A stretch of DNA of 64,000 bases from GM7GCV1 sp965221105 (GCA_965221105.1 OZ244871.1:558001-622000), one strand, 5' to 3'; positions 17,327 to 26,375 are shown, counted from the stretch's first letter. Made by a program: numbers and translations. The notes: a model not told the origin generated them from the letters alone.

Positions 17327-20300
17327 ACGTTTCGGCGCAGCCCCACTACGACGTTGCCATCGTCGGTGGGGGTCCGGTGGGGAGCTTCTGCGCGCTTGCC
17401 CATGCGCGCAAAGGAGCCAGAGTCGCCCTGCTCGAGGGCAATCCGAAGGCAGCCAAGAGGTTGGCGGGAGAGTGGCTTCATCCGCCCGCCGTGCGAATGC
17501 TGGAAAATTTCGGCCTGAATCTCGTCGGGAGGCCGGGATTTTTCCCCGGGAAGGGATTCGTAGTATTTCCGGAAGACCGCTCGGAATCCATTCTGCTGCC
17601 TTATCCAGCGGATGCCACCGGTCTGGCATTCGAACATTTCACGCTCGTGTCCCGTCTGCATGAAGTGATCGAGAATGAATCCGGCATCGACATCTATCTC
17701 CACGCACGAGCGCGGGCGATCAAAGAAGATGCGGTCATTTTCAATTTCGATGGTGCTGAACGCTCGCTGCAGGCACACCGGATCATTGGTGCCGACGGCC
17801 GCGCCTCGATCGTGCGGCAATCGCTGGGGTTGACGACCGAACGCATGCCCTGTTCACGCATGCTCGCAGTCGTTGTGGATGGGGTGAACCTGGAACACGA
17901 AGGATTCGGATATGTCGTGCTTGGCGCACCGGGGCCCATACTTGCGGTACCTCTGGGAAAGGGCCGGGTCCGCATCATCGCTGATATGCCCCTGGACCTT
18001 TGGGCGCCACAGGACCGGACCGGAGTGTTGCTGGAGTCATATGCCGGCCATTTACCGAAAGAACTTGATTCCGCGTTTTGCGCCGCGCTGCGAACGGGGA
18101 AATTCCAGTTTGCTGCCAACGAGTTGAGACCGCGCATCACCTACGGATCCTCACGGCGCGTGCTTATAGGCGACGCAGTCGGTCATTACCATCCTATGAC
18201 TGCGACCGGAATGACGCTCGGTTTCGGTGATGCGCTTGCCTTGGCCGAAGGAGGAGATTTCAGGGATTTTGAGAACCAGCGGATCAAGGCGACCCGGGCA
18301 CCTCAACTTCTTGCCATGGGCCTCTACGAAGTGTTCAGTGATCATCGGCTTGAGTCGACGGTGTTGAGAAAGGCGGTCTACCGGAATTGGCGGGCCAGCA
18401 CAGTCGTCAAATCTCGGACGATGGGCCTGCTTGCCTGCGATGACAATTCGGTAACACGACTCAGTATTGCATTCAGCGTGACCGTGATCACCGGCATCAT
18501 CGGCGAACTTTGGCAGCGTAATGGTGCGCTGAACTGGCAACGGGCGCGAAGGATGATTGGCTCGATGGTGGTTCGAATGGGGTGGCTCGTGCGCGGCGCT
18601 TCGGAATTAGAAAAAGTGCGCGACAGCGACCGTGGCAGCGCCCTCGAACAGTCTGCCCAGAACAAGCTGTCGCGGGCGTTTCTGGTGTCCATGCAGAAGC
18701 CCAACAGTACCCCGGAACAGAATCGCACAGGTGAGCCAGCGACCGTCGATGCCAGCTCGGGCTTGGCGGACGCAGCCCGGCACTTGCTTGAACTGCAACG
18801 CGAAGATGGCGGCTGGGAAGGCGAAATGACCTGGTGTCCGATGCTGGCCGCGCAATACGTGCTGCTGCATCACATCATTGGCCGGCCAATCGAGTCCAGG
18901 CGGCGTCAGCTCCTGTTGCGCCAGTTCGAGCAGACGCGCCTCCCGGAGGGCCACTGGGGGCTGCACCAGCACTCGCAGCCGTACCTGTTCGTAACCGTAT
19001 TGGTCTATGTCGCGGCGAGACTGCTCGGTGCAGAGCAGGACGACCCGCTCATCAAACCGTCCCGCCATTTTATACACAACGAAGGGGTTCTGAGTATACC
19101 GAGTTGGGGCAAGTTCTGGCTCGCGCTCCTCAATCTGTACGATTGGCAGGGAGTGAACGCGATTTTGCCTGAACTCTGGATGCTTCCGCGCCGACTGCCG
19201 GTGCATCCTTCGAACTGGTATTGCCATACCAGGCTGATATATATGGCGATGGCAACGATTTATTCGTCCCGGTTCCAGGTTTCGACAGACCCCTTGATCG
19301 AATCTCTGCGCGCTGAATTGTATCCAGAGAGTTTCGGAAGAGTCGATTTTGCGGCTGGTCGCAATCGCTTGCGCAAAGCAGAGCTGTTCGCCCGGCCCAG
19401 TATATGGCTGCGGGCTGGCTACACGCTGACACAGATCTATGAGCGGTTTCACGGAAAGCGATTACGCGCTCGGTGCCGGGAGGAACTGCTCAGGCGCATC
19501 CGCTGGGAATTGCGCAGCTCCAGCCATACCAGCATTTCACCGGTCAGCGGTTTTCTCAATATTCTTACCCTGTGGCTGCACGACCCGGATGACAGCGACT
19601 TCCACAAGGCTGTGGAGGCCCTCGAAGGCTGGATTTGGGAAGACGAGGCACAGGGAACGCGGATCACCGGCGCACGCAGCGCGTCCTGGGATACCGGATT
19701 CGCGCTCCAGGCGCTGGCCACCGCGCGGGGAATTAAGGGTGTGCAAGAAGCTCTGAGCACCGGGGCGGACTTCCTGCGCAGTCAACAGATCTCGGAAAGC
19801 TTCGACGGGTACCACACAGCCTTTCGCAACGACCCCAAAGGGGGTTGGTGTTTTGCAGGGAAATGGCATGGCTGGCCAGTAACGGATTGCGCTGCGGAGG
19901 CCGTACTCGGGATCATCGCCGCTTCCTCCGGACCGGTGCCGGAGGAAGCGTTGAATGATGCGGTTCGGTTCATGCTGAGTGGCCAAAACTACGATGGCGG
20001 TTTCGGCAGCTATGAGGCACGCCGCTCGCGAATAAGTCTCGAATGGATGAATCCGGCGGAGATATTCGGCGAATCCATGACCGAAAACTCCTATGTCGAA
20101 TGCACGGCCTCCTGCCTAGCGGCGCTGGCGGCGTGCAAGCGGCACTACCCCCGCGTCGTAAACGACGAAACAGTCCTGAAATCGATGTCTCGGGCCGATG
20201 CCTGGTTGCGCAGGTCACAGGCGGTTGACGGCAGCTGGCGTGGTGTTTGGGGCGTGCAATTTATCTATGGCGTACTGTTCGGCATCCGGGGTCTGCTTGC

Positions 20301-20772
20301 AGGAGGCGCGCGTCCGGGAGACCCGGCGTTGCAGCTTGCCTGCCGCTGGCTGCTTGATAGACAGCGAAGCGATGGCAGCTGGGGCGAACATCCTCGCGGC
20401 TGCCTCACCGGTACCTATGTTGCCCATGAAAAAGGTCAGGTCATCCAGACCGCCTGGGCGCTGATCGCCTTACTGGAAGCCGGTGAATCTCATTGGGCCG
20501 CGATTTCGCGTGGAATACAATTCCTGCTTGATTCTCAGGAGAAAGACGGAAGCTGGCCAAAGCAGGACATGGTCGGCGTCTTTTTTCGTACCTCGCTGCT
20601 CGATTACGAGTTATACCGACAGTATTTCCCCCTGCACGCTCTTGGACTGTACGAGCAGCGACGGCGCACCAGGCAGACTGAAGTTCAAGCTGGCTCTAGT
20701 TCGGAGATGTCGGTAAGCCTTTTGCAGCCCGGCAAAAGAGCCAGCGCAGAGCTCGATTGTGCCGCACCGTGA
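17323..20772 (+). CDS. Squalene epoxidase-like - oxidosqualene cyclase fusion protein
   Basis: One uninterrupted frame of about 1149 residues. Residues 1-445 are a flavoprotein monooxygenase with YDVAIVGGGPVGSFCALAHA at the N-terminus, GADGRASIVR in the middle and the second FAD motif GDAVGHYHPMTATGMT near 283-298, as in squalene epoxidase (usual form GDAxNMRHPLTGGGM). Residues about 476-1130 are a triterpene cyclase with QW repeats (QREDGGWEG, YDGGFGSYE, AVDGSWRGVWG, RSDGSWGEH) and the catalytic VTDCAAE at 853-859 in place of the oxidosqualene cyclase DCTAE. This is not the DxDD of squalene-hopene cyclase. A linker near 446-475 is polar. The GTG start overlaps the CYP51 stop. Fusion of the two consecutive steps is unusual; an internal ATG at 18691 lacks a good ribosome-binding site. 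Confidence 0.9.
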   Translation: MNVSAQPHYDVAIVGGGPVGSFCALAHARKGARVALLEGNPKAAKRLAGEWLHPPAVRMLENFGLNLVGRPGFFPGKGFVVFPEDRSESILLPYPADATGLAFEHFTLVSRLHEVIENESGIDIYLHARARAIKEDAVIFNFDGAERSLQAHRIIGADGRASIVRQSLGLTTERMPCSRMLAVVVDGVNLEHEGFGYVVLGAPGPILAVPLGKGRVRIIADMPLDLWAPQDRTGVLLESYAGHLPKELDSAFCAALRTGKFQFAANELRPRITYGSSRRVLIGDAVGHYHPMTATGMTLGFGDALALAEGGDFRDFENQRIKATRAPQLLAMGLYEVFSDHRLESTVLRKAVYRNWRASTVVKSRTMGLLACDDNSVTRLSIAFSVTVITGIIGELWQRNGALNWQRARRMIGSMVVRMGWLVRGASELEKVRDSDRGSALEQSAQNKLSRAFLVSMQKPNSTPEQNRTGEPATVDASSGLADAARHLLELQREDGGWEGEMTWCPMLAAQYVLLHHIIGRPIESRRRQLLLRQFEQTRLPEGHWGLHQHSQPYLFVTVLVYVAARLLGAEQDDPLIKPSRHFIHNEGVLSIPSWGKFWLALLNLYDWQGVNAILPELWMLPRRLPVHPSNWYCHTRLIYMAMATIYSSRFQVSTDPLIESLRAELYPESFGRVDFAAGRNRLRKAELFARPSIWLRAGYTLTQIYERFHGKRLRARCREELLRRIRWELRSSSHTSISPVSGFLNILTLWLHDPDDSDFHKAVEALEGWIWEDEAQGTRITGARSASWDTGFALQALATARGIKGVQEALSTGADFLRSQQISESFDGYHTAFRNDPKGGWCFAGKWHGWPVTDCAAEAVLGIIAASSGPVPEEALNDAVRFMLSGQNYDGGFGSYEARRSRISLEWMNPAEIFGESMTENSYVECTASCLAALAACKRHYPRVVNDETVLKSMSRADAWLRRSQAVDGSWRGVWGVQFIYGVLFGIRGLLAGGARPGDPALQLACRWLLDRQRSDGSWGEHPRGCLTGTYVAHEKGQVIQTAWALIALLEAGESHWAAISRGIQFLLDSQEKDGSWPKQDMVGVFFRTSLLDYELYRQYFPLHALGLYEQRRRTRQTEVQAGSSSEMSVSLLQPGKRASAELDCAAP

Positions 20773-21745
20773 TATTGGTGGCCAGCACGGTCATTCGCAC
20801 GGAGCGCCGGGAAATCTTGACCTGATCCGATGAGGTAAAAAGCGGATTCTGCTGAATCTTCCGCAAAGTCAGCACCGCCATACCGAGAGCCCACAGACAG
20901 AATCGGCGCATGCCCACTTCCCGAACGGGAAGACGGCACGTGAATTCCAGCGCGTTCTCGAGGTGTCCGTGGGCGATCCCGATCAGGGTGGTCATACCGT
21001 CCTGAAAATTCTCAGACTCGTGGTTCTCTGTCAGGTTTTCCAGCAACAGCCCGTCATCGTCAAACACCGAACGCGGCAGCCAGCAGGCACCTCGCTCGCG
21101 ATCTGCCCAGATATCCTTCAGTATGTTGGTCATTTGCAACCCCTGGCCGAAAGAGACGGCGAGAGACCGCAACTCCAAACGATTCTCATCGAGTTCCGGA
21201 CACCGGATGCAAAAAAGATCGACGAGCATCTCGCCCACGACTCCTGCGACCGCATAGCAATATCCATCAAGCTCCGGCAGGTCGCGCAATCCCGCGAGAC
21301 TGCTGTTGCGCTGGAACTTCGGCATGTCGATGCACATAACAGACACGCAGCTCTCAAGAATCCGACGCTCAGATTCCGTAAACGAGTGTGTCACGCCAAC
21401 TACCCTGTTCGAGTTGCGCATCAGTTCCATTTCGTCCGGCGGAATGGTGGGGGACAGCAGCGGTGTCACCGAAGCCGAAAAAGCGTTCGCATCCTCCTGT
21501 CCCCTGACCGTGGCCAGGAATCGTTCGAGATGTGCCTGCTTCTGATCAAAATCCAAACGGGGATCATCCTCGATCGTATCGGCGATGCGACACAGCAGGT
21601 AGGCATTGGTGACCACCAATGCCAGACGGCTCGGCAGGGTCGGGATCGTCAGCGCAAAAGTCCGGGATACATGGGGCAGAATGGCTGCTTGATACTGCAG
21701 ATCCCGTTCCAGAGCGCCCGTGTTGTTCTTGGTCACGTCAAGCAC
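20696..21745 (-). CDS. Squalene synthase (farnesyl-diphosphate farnesyltransferase)
   Basis: 349 residues of the trans-isoprenoid head-to-head synthase family. Both Asp-rich sites are present: DTIEDD near residue 57 and NILKDIWADRERG, together with YCYAVAGVVGEM, which is diagnostic for squalene synthase. It makes squalene from two FPP. A full-length enzyme rather than the HpnCDE three-enzyme route is therefore used. It converges on the epoxidase-cyclase gene, their 3' ends overlapping by 77 bases. The GTG start overlaps a preceding TAG by one base. A single hydrophobic C-terminal anchor is not evident. Confidence 0.93.
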   Translation of the reverse strand: MLDVTKNNTGALERDLQYQAAILPHVSRTFALTIPTLPSRLALVVTNAYLLCRIADTIEDDPRLDFDQKQAHLERFLATVRGQEDANAFSASVTPLLSPTIPPDEMELMRNSNRVVGVTHSFTESERRILESCVSVMCIDMPKFQRNSSLAGLRDLPELDGYCYAVAGVVGEMLVDLFCIRCPELDENRLELRSLAVSFGQGLQMTNILKDIWADRERGACWLPRSVFDDDGLLLENLTENHESENFQDGMTTLIGIAHGHLENALEFTCRLPVREVGMRRFCLWALGMAVLTLRKIQQNPLFTSSDQVKISRRSVRMTVLATNITVRHNRALRWLFCRAAKGLPTSPN

Positions 21746-22119
21746 TATCCCTTACTTGCCCAGAACTTGCCCAGATCTATACGCGATCGGAAAAAGAGAC
21801 TCAGAATGCGTTTGGCGAAACCGTCGTGCCGCACCTGGTGACACATTCCCATGGGGTCAATCTCCATAAAGGCGATCCACTCCAGGTTGATAGAGCAGCG
21901 GTCGGTGGCCCGCCAGCCGATTTCGATGGCCGCACATCGTGAATCTGTGTCGAGTACATTTCATGCCATGCCGCCACATCAAACCGACAGTGATCTCACA
22001 TACAGGTGAACAGAAAAACTGGGCGGGTCCAGGACATCTGAAATTCACTCTCCGATGTACTCTTTTCCTCACCGCAAGCCCAGTTCGACGGTCACCCTTG
22101 AATGACCGAGCCTGTATGG
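21746..22119. other. Gap between squalene synthase and ispH with a truncated minus-strand frame
   Basis: No full gene is present. On the minus strand a frame of about 70 codons (NVLDTDSRCAAIEIGWRATD... RHDGFAKRILSLFF) ends in a TAG that overlaps the squalene synthase GTG. It has no obvious start codon upstream and looks like the 3' remnant of a lost gene once coupled to squalene synthase. Family not recognised. Confidence 0.35.
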
Positions 22120-23073
22120 CTAGTTGCGTAATCCGACAGGCATGCTGAACGTGATATCTTCCCTGATGCCGTCAAGCTCTTGCACCTGGCACTCGGCGCG
22201 ATCACGCAGATAATCGATCACTTCCTGTACCAGGGTTTCGGGTGCCGAGGCACCGGCTGTGACACCAATACTGGACTTGCCTTCGAGCCAGGCCGGATCG
22301 ATAGCGGCGGCTCTGTCGATCAAATGTGCCTGACAGCCGAGTTGCTCGCCGAGGTCGCGCAAGCGATTGGAATTGGAACTGTTGCGGGCACCGACGACAA
22401 GTATCAGGTCACATTCGAGCGCCATCTGCTTGACAGCATCCTGTCGGTTCTGGGTCGCATAGCAGATATCGCTCTTGCGCGGCCCGGTGATCTGCGGAAA
22501 TCGCGTGCTCAACGCGTCGATGATCTGTTCGCAATCATCCACCGACAAGGTAGTCTGGGAGACGTACGACAGGCGCGAGGGATCCTTGACCTCAAGTTGC
22601 AGCGCGTCTTCGACGGTTTCGATGAGGTAAATGCTGCCGCCAGCACTGGTATCGAAATTGCCGATTGTGCCCTGCACTTCCGGATGGTTGGCATGTCCGA
22701 TAAGAACGCATTCGTCACCGTCGCGGCCAGCCTTGGCCACTTCCATGTGCACCTTGGTTACCAGCGGACAAGTCGCGTCGAACACCTGGAAGCCGCGTTC
22801 GGCGGCGTCCTTGCGAATCTGCTTGGCGACACCATGAGCGCTGAAAACGACAATAGGAGAGCGTCCGGTTGCATCCGTGTCGGGAATTTCTGGCAACTCC
22901 TCGACAAAGATTGCTCCGTGGTCCCGCAGTTCCTCCACCACATGGCGGTTGTGCACGATCTCATGGCGCACATACACGGGCGCGCCGAAAAGCTCCAGCG
23001 CTCGCTTGACCACATCGATGGCGCGGTCGACTCCAGCGCAGAAACCGCGCGGATTGGCCAGCTTGATGTCCAT
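22120..23073 (-). CDS. ispH: 4-hydroxy-3-methylbut-2-enyl diphosphate reductase
   Basis: 317 residues from MDIKLANPRG. The three cluster cysteines are in GFCAGVDRAI, DATCPLVTKVH and CYATQNRQ; the HGV and SNSNRL substrate motifs are present. It carries out the last MEP step, giving IPP and DMAPP. The longer upstream frame to 23139 has no family sequence, so the ATG at 23073 is used. Its position immediately beyond the sterol cluster places three isoprenoid-supply genes (dxs, ispA, ispH) around the sterol genes. Confidence 0.96.
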   Translation of the reverse strand: MDIKLANPRGFCAGVDRAIDVVKRALELFGAPVYVRHEIVHNRHVVEELRDHGAIFVEELPEIPDTDATGRSPIVVFSAHGVAKQIRKDAAERGFQVFDATCPLVTKVHMEVAKAGRDGDECVLIGHANHPEVQGTIGNFDTSAGGSIYLIETVEDALQLEVKDPSRLSYVSQTTLSVDDCEQIIDALSTRFPQITGPRKSDICYATQNRQDAVKQMALECDLILVVGARNSSNSNRLRDLGEQLGCQAHLIDRAAAIDPAWLEGKSSIGVTAGASAPETLVQEVIDYLRDRAECQVQELDGIREDITFSMPVGLRN

Positions 23074-23509
23074 GACACTACTCCAGTACAGTTCGTGTGT
23101 GCCCAGCCGATGCACAAACGACCAAGGCACGGAAAACACCCTTCCCCGGCTGGCGGATGATTACACTCTACCTGAACATGGGCAGAATAAACGCTCCATG
23201 TGTCATAGGCAAGCAAAATGCAGTCGCTACAGCCCCAGGCGCATGCGCTGAGCCATTTTTCTCCGCGCTCCATTGCATGAGCACAGCCGCTTTTGGAGCG
23301 CGTGCGAGGCGGTGCAGAGCACCGAGCCGTTCGCGGGGAAAAACACCCATACACCCTCACATAAGAACGAGTGTCGTTTCAGCGCCCGACGGGCAGAACC
23401 TCTTCGGGGAAGGCCCGACCTTGGATGTCAGTTCGTGCACCGCGGCGACCATGAGGGTGACGGCGCTGACTCTTATCAACACCGGACGCTGCCAGATATC
23501 CCGAGTGAT
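23074..23509. other. Intergenic stretch between ispH and trpC
   Basis: About 435 bases with no recognised gene. A short sequence near 23356-23378 (CACATAAGAACGAGTGTCGT) recurs with few changes at 26558-26580, next to other transposon debris. It may be part of an insertion-sequence end. Confidence 0.4.
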
Positions 23510-24313
23510 TTACACCTGCCTGAAAAACAGCGCCTGAAGGGCTGTACCCGGTTTTTCCTGCCGCATACATGCTTCGCCAACAAGAAAGCCATGTATGCCT
23601 GCTTTCCGCATCCGGTCCACTTCCCGATGTGAGTGAATTCCGCTCTCCGTAATCAACAAGCGGTCATCCGGTACGCGATCCATGAGTCCCAGGCTGGTCG
23701 CCAGGCTGGTTTCGAAATTGTGCAAATTGCGATTGTTTATCCCGATGAGGCGGCAGGGAGTTCTGAGCGCCACATTCAGTTCGTCTGCATTGTGAACCTC
23801 AATGAGCACATCAAGTCCGATCTCGCGAGCCAGATTGTGGAGTTCATGGAGACTGGGCTCAGACAAAGAAGCCACGATGAGCAGCACGGCGTCGGCTCCA
23901 ATATCACGCGATTCGTATATCTGATAGGGGTCGATCAGAAAATCCTTGCGAATCACTGGCAGACCGCACGCGTTGCGGGCGGCGGTCAGGTATTCTTCAG
24001 AACCCTGAAAAAAATCCGCGTCCGTGAGCACGGAGAGACAGGCTGCGCCAGCCAGTTCATAGTCTCTGGCAATGTCGGGGGGAGAAAAATTCTGGCGCAG
24101 AACACCCTTGCTCGGCGATGCTTTCTTGATCTCGGCGATCACGGCCGGTTCAGCAGCAGCTATTCTGGTTTCGACCGCGTGCTCAAAGCCGCGGACTTCC
24201 GGGGCATCGCCAATCCTCTCCTGTATGAGCCTGAGCGGGGTTATCCGCTGGCGCTCCGCAATCTCTTCCCGCTTGCGGGCATGAATCCTCTCCAGAATGG
24301 TTGGCGCAGTCAC
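23510..24313 (-). CDS. trpC: Indole-3-glycerol phosphate synthase
   Basis: 267 residues from a GTG (TAPTILERIHARKREEI) preceded by AGGAG at seven bases. The upstream ATG at 24370 would overlap trpD and is less likely. TIM-barrel motifs AEIKKASPSKGV, VLTDADFFQGS, IRKDFLIDPYQI, GINNRNL and ITESGIHS are all present. It closes the indole ring of tryptophan. Lies 31 bases after trpD. Confidence 0.95.
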   Translation of the reverse strand: MTAPTILERIHARKREEIAERQRITPLRLIQERIGDAPEVRGFEHAVETRIAAAEPAVIAEIKKASPSKGVLRQNFSPPDIARDYELAGAACLSVLTDADFFQGSEEYLTAARNACGLPVIRKDFLIDPYQIYESRDIGADAVLLIVASLSEPSLHELHNLAREIGLDVLIEVHNADELNVALRTPCRLIGINNRNLHNFETSLATSLGLMDRVPDDRLLITESGIHSHREVDRMRKAGIHGFLVGEACMRQEKPGTALQALFFRQV

Positions 24314-24344
24314 ACGAATACTCCTGAAGCCATTGATTCCGAAT

Positions 24345-25388
24345 TCAGGCAGACGAACTGCTGAGCGCACCGAGAAGGCGAGTAAAGGCTACAAACTCGT
24401 CAAAACGGGTTTGGGCAGCGCCTGAGCCGATGGCATCCTGAGCCATTCCAATTCCGGTTCCAAGGTTTGTGGCCTCGCCGGAAACATAGATAGCCGCACC
24501 TGCATTGAGGGCAACCATATCTGCCGCTGCACAGGTGCTGTCTGTAAATGCCTGCCGAATCAATGCCAGGCTATCCTCCGCAGTGTCAACAATCATGCTG
24601 CTCAGGGTACGTGGTTGTATCCCAAACTGTTCAGGACAAATTTCGTATTCGGAGATCTCACCCTGATCCAGCTCGGCGATCCAGGTTTTCCCGGCCAGGC
24701 TGATTTCATCCAGGCCATCTTCTGAATGGACCACCATGACATGCCTGCTTCCCAACCGCTGCAGCACCTCTGCCAGCGGCCTCACCCAATCTCTGGAAAA
24801 CACGCCAAGCACCTGGTTACAGGCTCCCGCGGGATTGGTGAGTGGCCCCAGCAGATTAAAGACTGTGCGGGTCGCCAGATCGCGCCTGGGACCAATGGCA
24901 TATTTCATGGCTCCATGGTGTGCGAGAGCGAACATAAAACCAACCCCCTGCTCACGCACACAGGTGGCAATCTGATCCGGTGTCAGTTCCAGATTCACGC
25001 CGGCCGCTTCCAATACATCAGCACTGCCACTTTTCGAACTGACTGATCGATTCCCGTGTTTGGCGACGGAGGCACCGGCGGCTGCGGCAACCACTGCGCT
25101 GGCAGTTGACACATTGAACAGGCTGGAGCCATCCCCACCGGTCCCGCAGGTATCGACCAGATTCGGCACATCCAGCTCTACCGGGGATGCCAGCGTGCGC
25201 ATGACCTCGGCAGCCCCTGTGATTTCATCGACTGTTTCCCCTTTGAGGCGCAGGGCAATCAGAAACCCGCCTATCTGGGCGTCTGTGGCTTCTCCGGTCA
25301 TGATCGTCATCATTGCGGCCTGCATCTCATCCCTGGAGAGATTCTGTCCTTCGACGAGTTTGCCTATTATTGCGTGTATAGCGTTCAT
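24345..25388 (-). CDS. trpD: Anthranilate phosphoribosyltransferase
   Basis: 347 residues. Motifs of the family are VDTCGTGGDGSSLFNVST (phosphoribosyl binding), KHGNRSVSSKSGSADVLEA and FNLLGPLTNPAG. It transfers phosphoribose to anthranilate. In relatives trpD usually follows trpG directly. Here about 2.1 kb of toxin-antitoxin and insertion-sequence DNA separates the two, so the trpDC pair must have its own promoter or depend on read-through. Confidence 0.95.
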   Translation of the reverse strand: MNAIHAIIGKLVEGQNLSRDEMQAAMMTIMTGEATDAQIGGFLIALRLKGETVDEITGAAEVMRTLASPVELDVPNLVDTCGTGGDGSSLFNVSTASAVVAAAAGASVAKHGNRSVSSKSGSADVLEAAGVNLELTPDQIATCVREQGVGFMFALAHHGAMKYAIGPRRDLATRTVFNLLGPLTNPAGACNQVLGVFSRDWVRPLAEVLQRLGSRHVMVVHSEDGLDEISLAGKTWIAELDQGEISEYEICPEQFGIQPRTLSSMIVDTAEDSLALIRQAFTDSTCAAADMVALNAGAAIYVSGEATNLGTGIGMAQDAIGSGAAQTRFDEFVAFTRLLGALSSSSA

Positions 25389-25699
25389 ATGCTTTCACTA
25401 ATTTCCAATCGTCTCTCCAGCCGTGTCCGTATCCATAGCGCCGTTGAGCCTGTCGAATTGAGCCGAATCATGCACTAAACCCAATTGAAATTACTGGGAT
25501 TGTCACAGTACCTGTGTTTGGAATCATTGCCATGACCAGGGCATGACCAGTTACACTTTTCGAACCCTGTACCCATGAATTCCTGAGGCAGTTACTGTTC
25601 ACATTGAGTATTTTTATGGATCACTCTTTGAACCCTACAGACTAACGATTGTGTGTTCCGGGTGGTTTATTCAACGACTCCATCCAATCGGCATGCGAG
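25389..25699. other. Gap upstream of trpD, no gene recognised
   Basis: About 310 bases between vapC and trpD. No coding signature. It should contain whatever promoter now serves trpDC; no clear -35/-10 pair was identified. Confidence 0.4.
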
Positions 25700-26113
25700 C
25701 TATGCCTGAAGCCAATTCACCACTTTCAACCCTGGCACCCGAGAAAATTCCCCGACATTGGCTGTTACTACTGTAAGCTCATTCGCGAGAGCGTGTGCAG
25801 CAATCAGTAGATCATTTGGTCCAATGGGTGTTCCCTGCACTGTGAGGTGATGGCGTAACACTGCGTACTGGTGGTCGGCGGGTTGTTCCAACGGCAGAAT
25901 TTCCAGAGCCGAGAGGATGAGCTCAATGCGTTCAGAAAGTTGTGCAGAGTTTGATTTGAGCGCACCATAGCGGAGTTCCGCCGCCACGACAATGCTGGTA
26001 CAGACGGTATTCTCGCCTACCTGCTTGATCTGTGCTGCTACTGCGCCTTGAGGATTGCGGACAAGGTCAGACAGGATATTGGCATCCAGCGCATACTCCA
26101 GCGATACGCTCAT
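25700..26113 (-). CDS. vapC: VapC-type PIN-domain toxin
   Basis: 137 residues. PIN-domain acidic residues are seen in YALDANILSDLV, AELRYGA and IGPNDLLIAAHAL, with the closing TANVGEFSRVPGL. PIN toxins are Mg-dependent RNases, often cutting tRNA. Its ATG overlaps the vapB stop as ATGA. It lies inserted between trpG and trpD, so the cassette is probably acquired. Confidence 0.92.
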   Translation of the reverse strand: MSVSLEYALDANILSDLVRNPQGAVAAQIKQVGENTVCTSIVVAAELRYGALKSNSAQLSERIELILSALEILPLEQPADHQYAVLRHHLTVQGTPIGPNDLLIAAHALANELTVVTANVGEFSRVPGLKVVNWLQA

Positions 26114-26352
26114 AGCAGCACATCATCCAGCGGAAGCAGGTCATCATCAATATCGTGGAAGGGTTCAGTCAAGGGCTCCAGAGACGCGAGCAGTGCCAGC
26201 AGTTTATCCCTGCGAATCGGCTCTACGACCAGTCGCTCCCCTTCCTTATGGATGAGTGCTTCATCACCCTCCAGCTCGAACTCGCGGGGGATGCGCAGTG
26301 CCTGGTTGCGACCGTTGCGAAAGAGGCGTACATAACGTTCAGAGGTTGGCAT
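26110..26352 (-). CDS. vapB: VapB-type AbrB-fold antitoxin
   Basis: 80 residues from MPTSERYVRLF. The sequence RLFRNGRNQALRIPREFEL is the swapped-hairpin DNA-binding domain typical of VapB, and the acidic C-terminus (DIDDDLLPLDD) would fill the toxin active site. The in-frame ATG at 26379 lies within the upstream palindrome, so the start at 26352 is preferred. Autoregulation through the 20-bp palindrome just upstream is expected. Confidence 0.9.
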   Translation of the reverse strand: MPTSERYVRLFRNGRNQALRIPREFELEGDEALIHKEGERLVVEPIRRDKLLALLASLEPLTEPFHDIDDDLLPLDDVLL

Positions 26353-26375
26353 GGGTGTATCCGTTGGTTTGTGCG

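Noticed and set aside
17323..20772. Reading the cyclase half as squalene-hopene cyclase
   Set aside because: It has DCAAE at the catalytic site, not DxDD, and the neighbours are epoxidase, CYP51 and sterol reductase.
22180..23160. 326-codon plus-strand frame over ispH
   Set aside because: Antisense shadow of a clear ispH.
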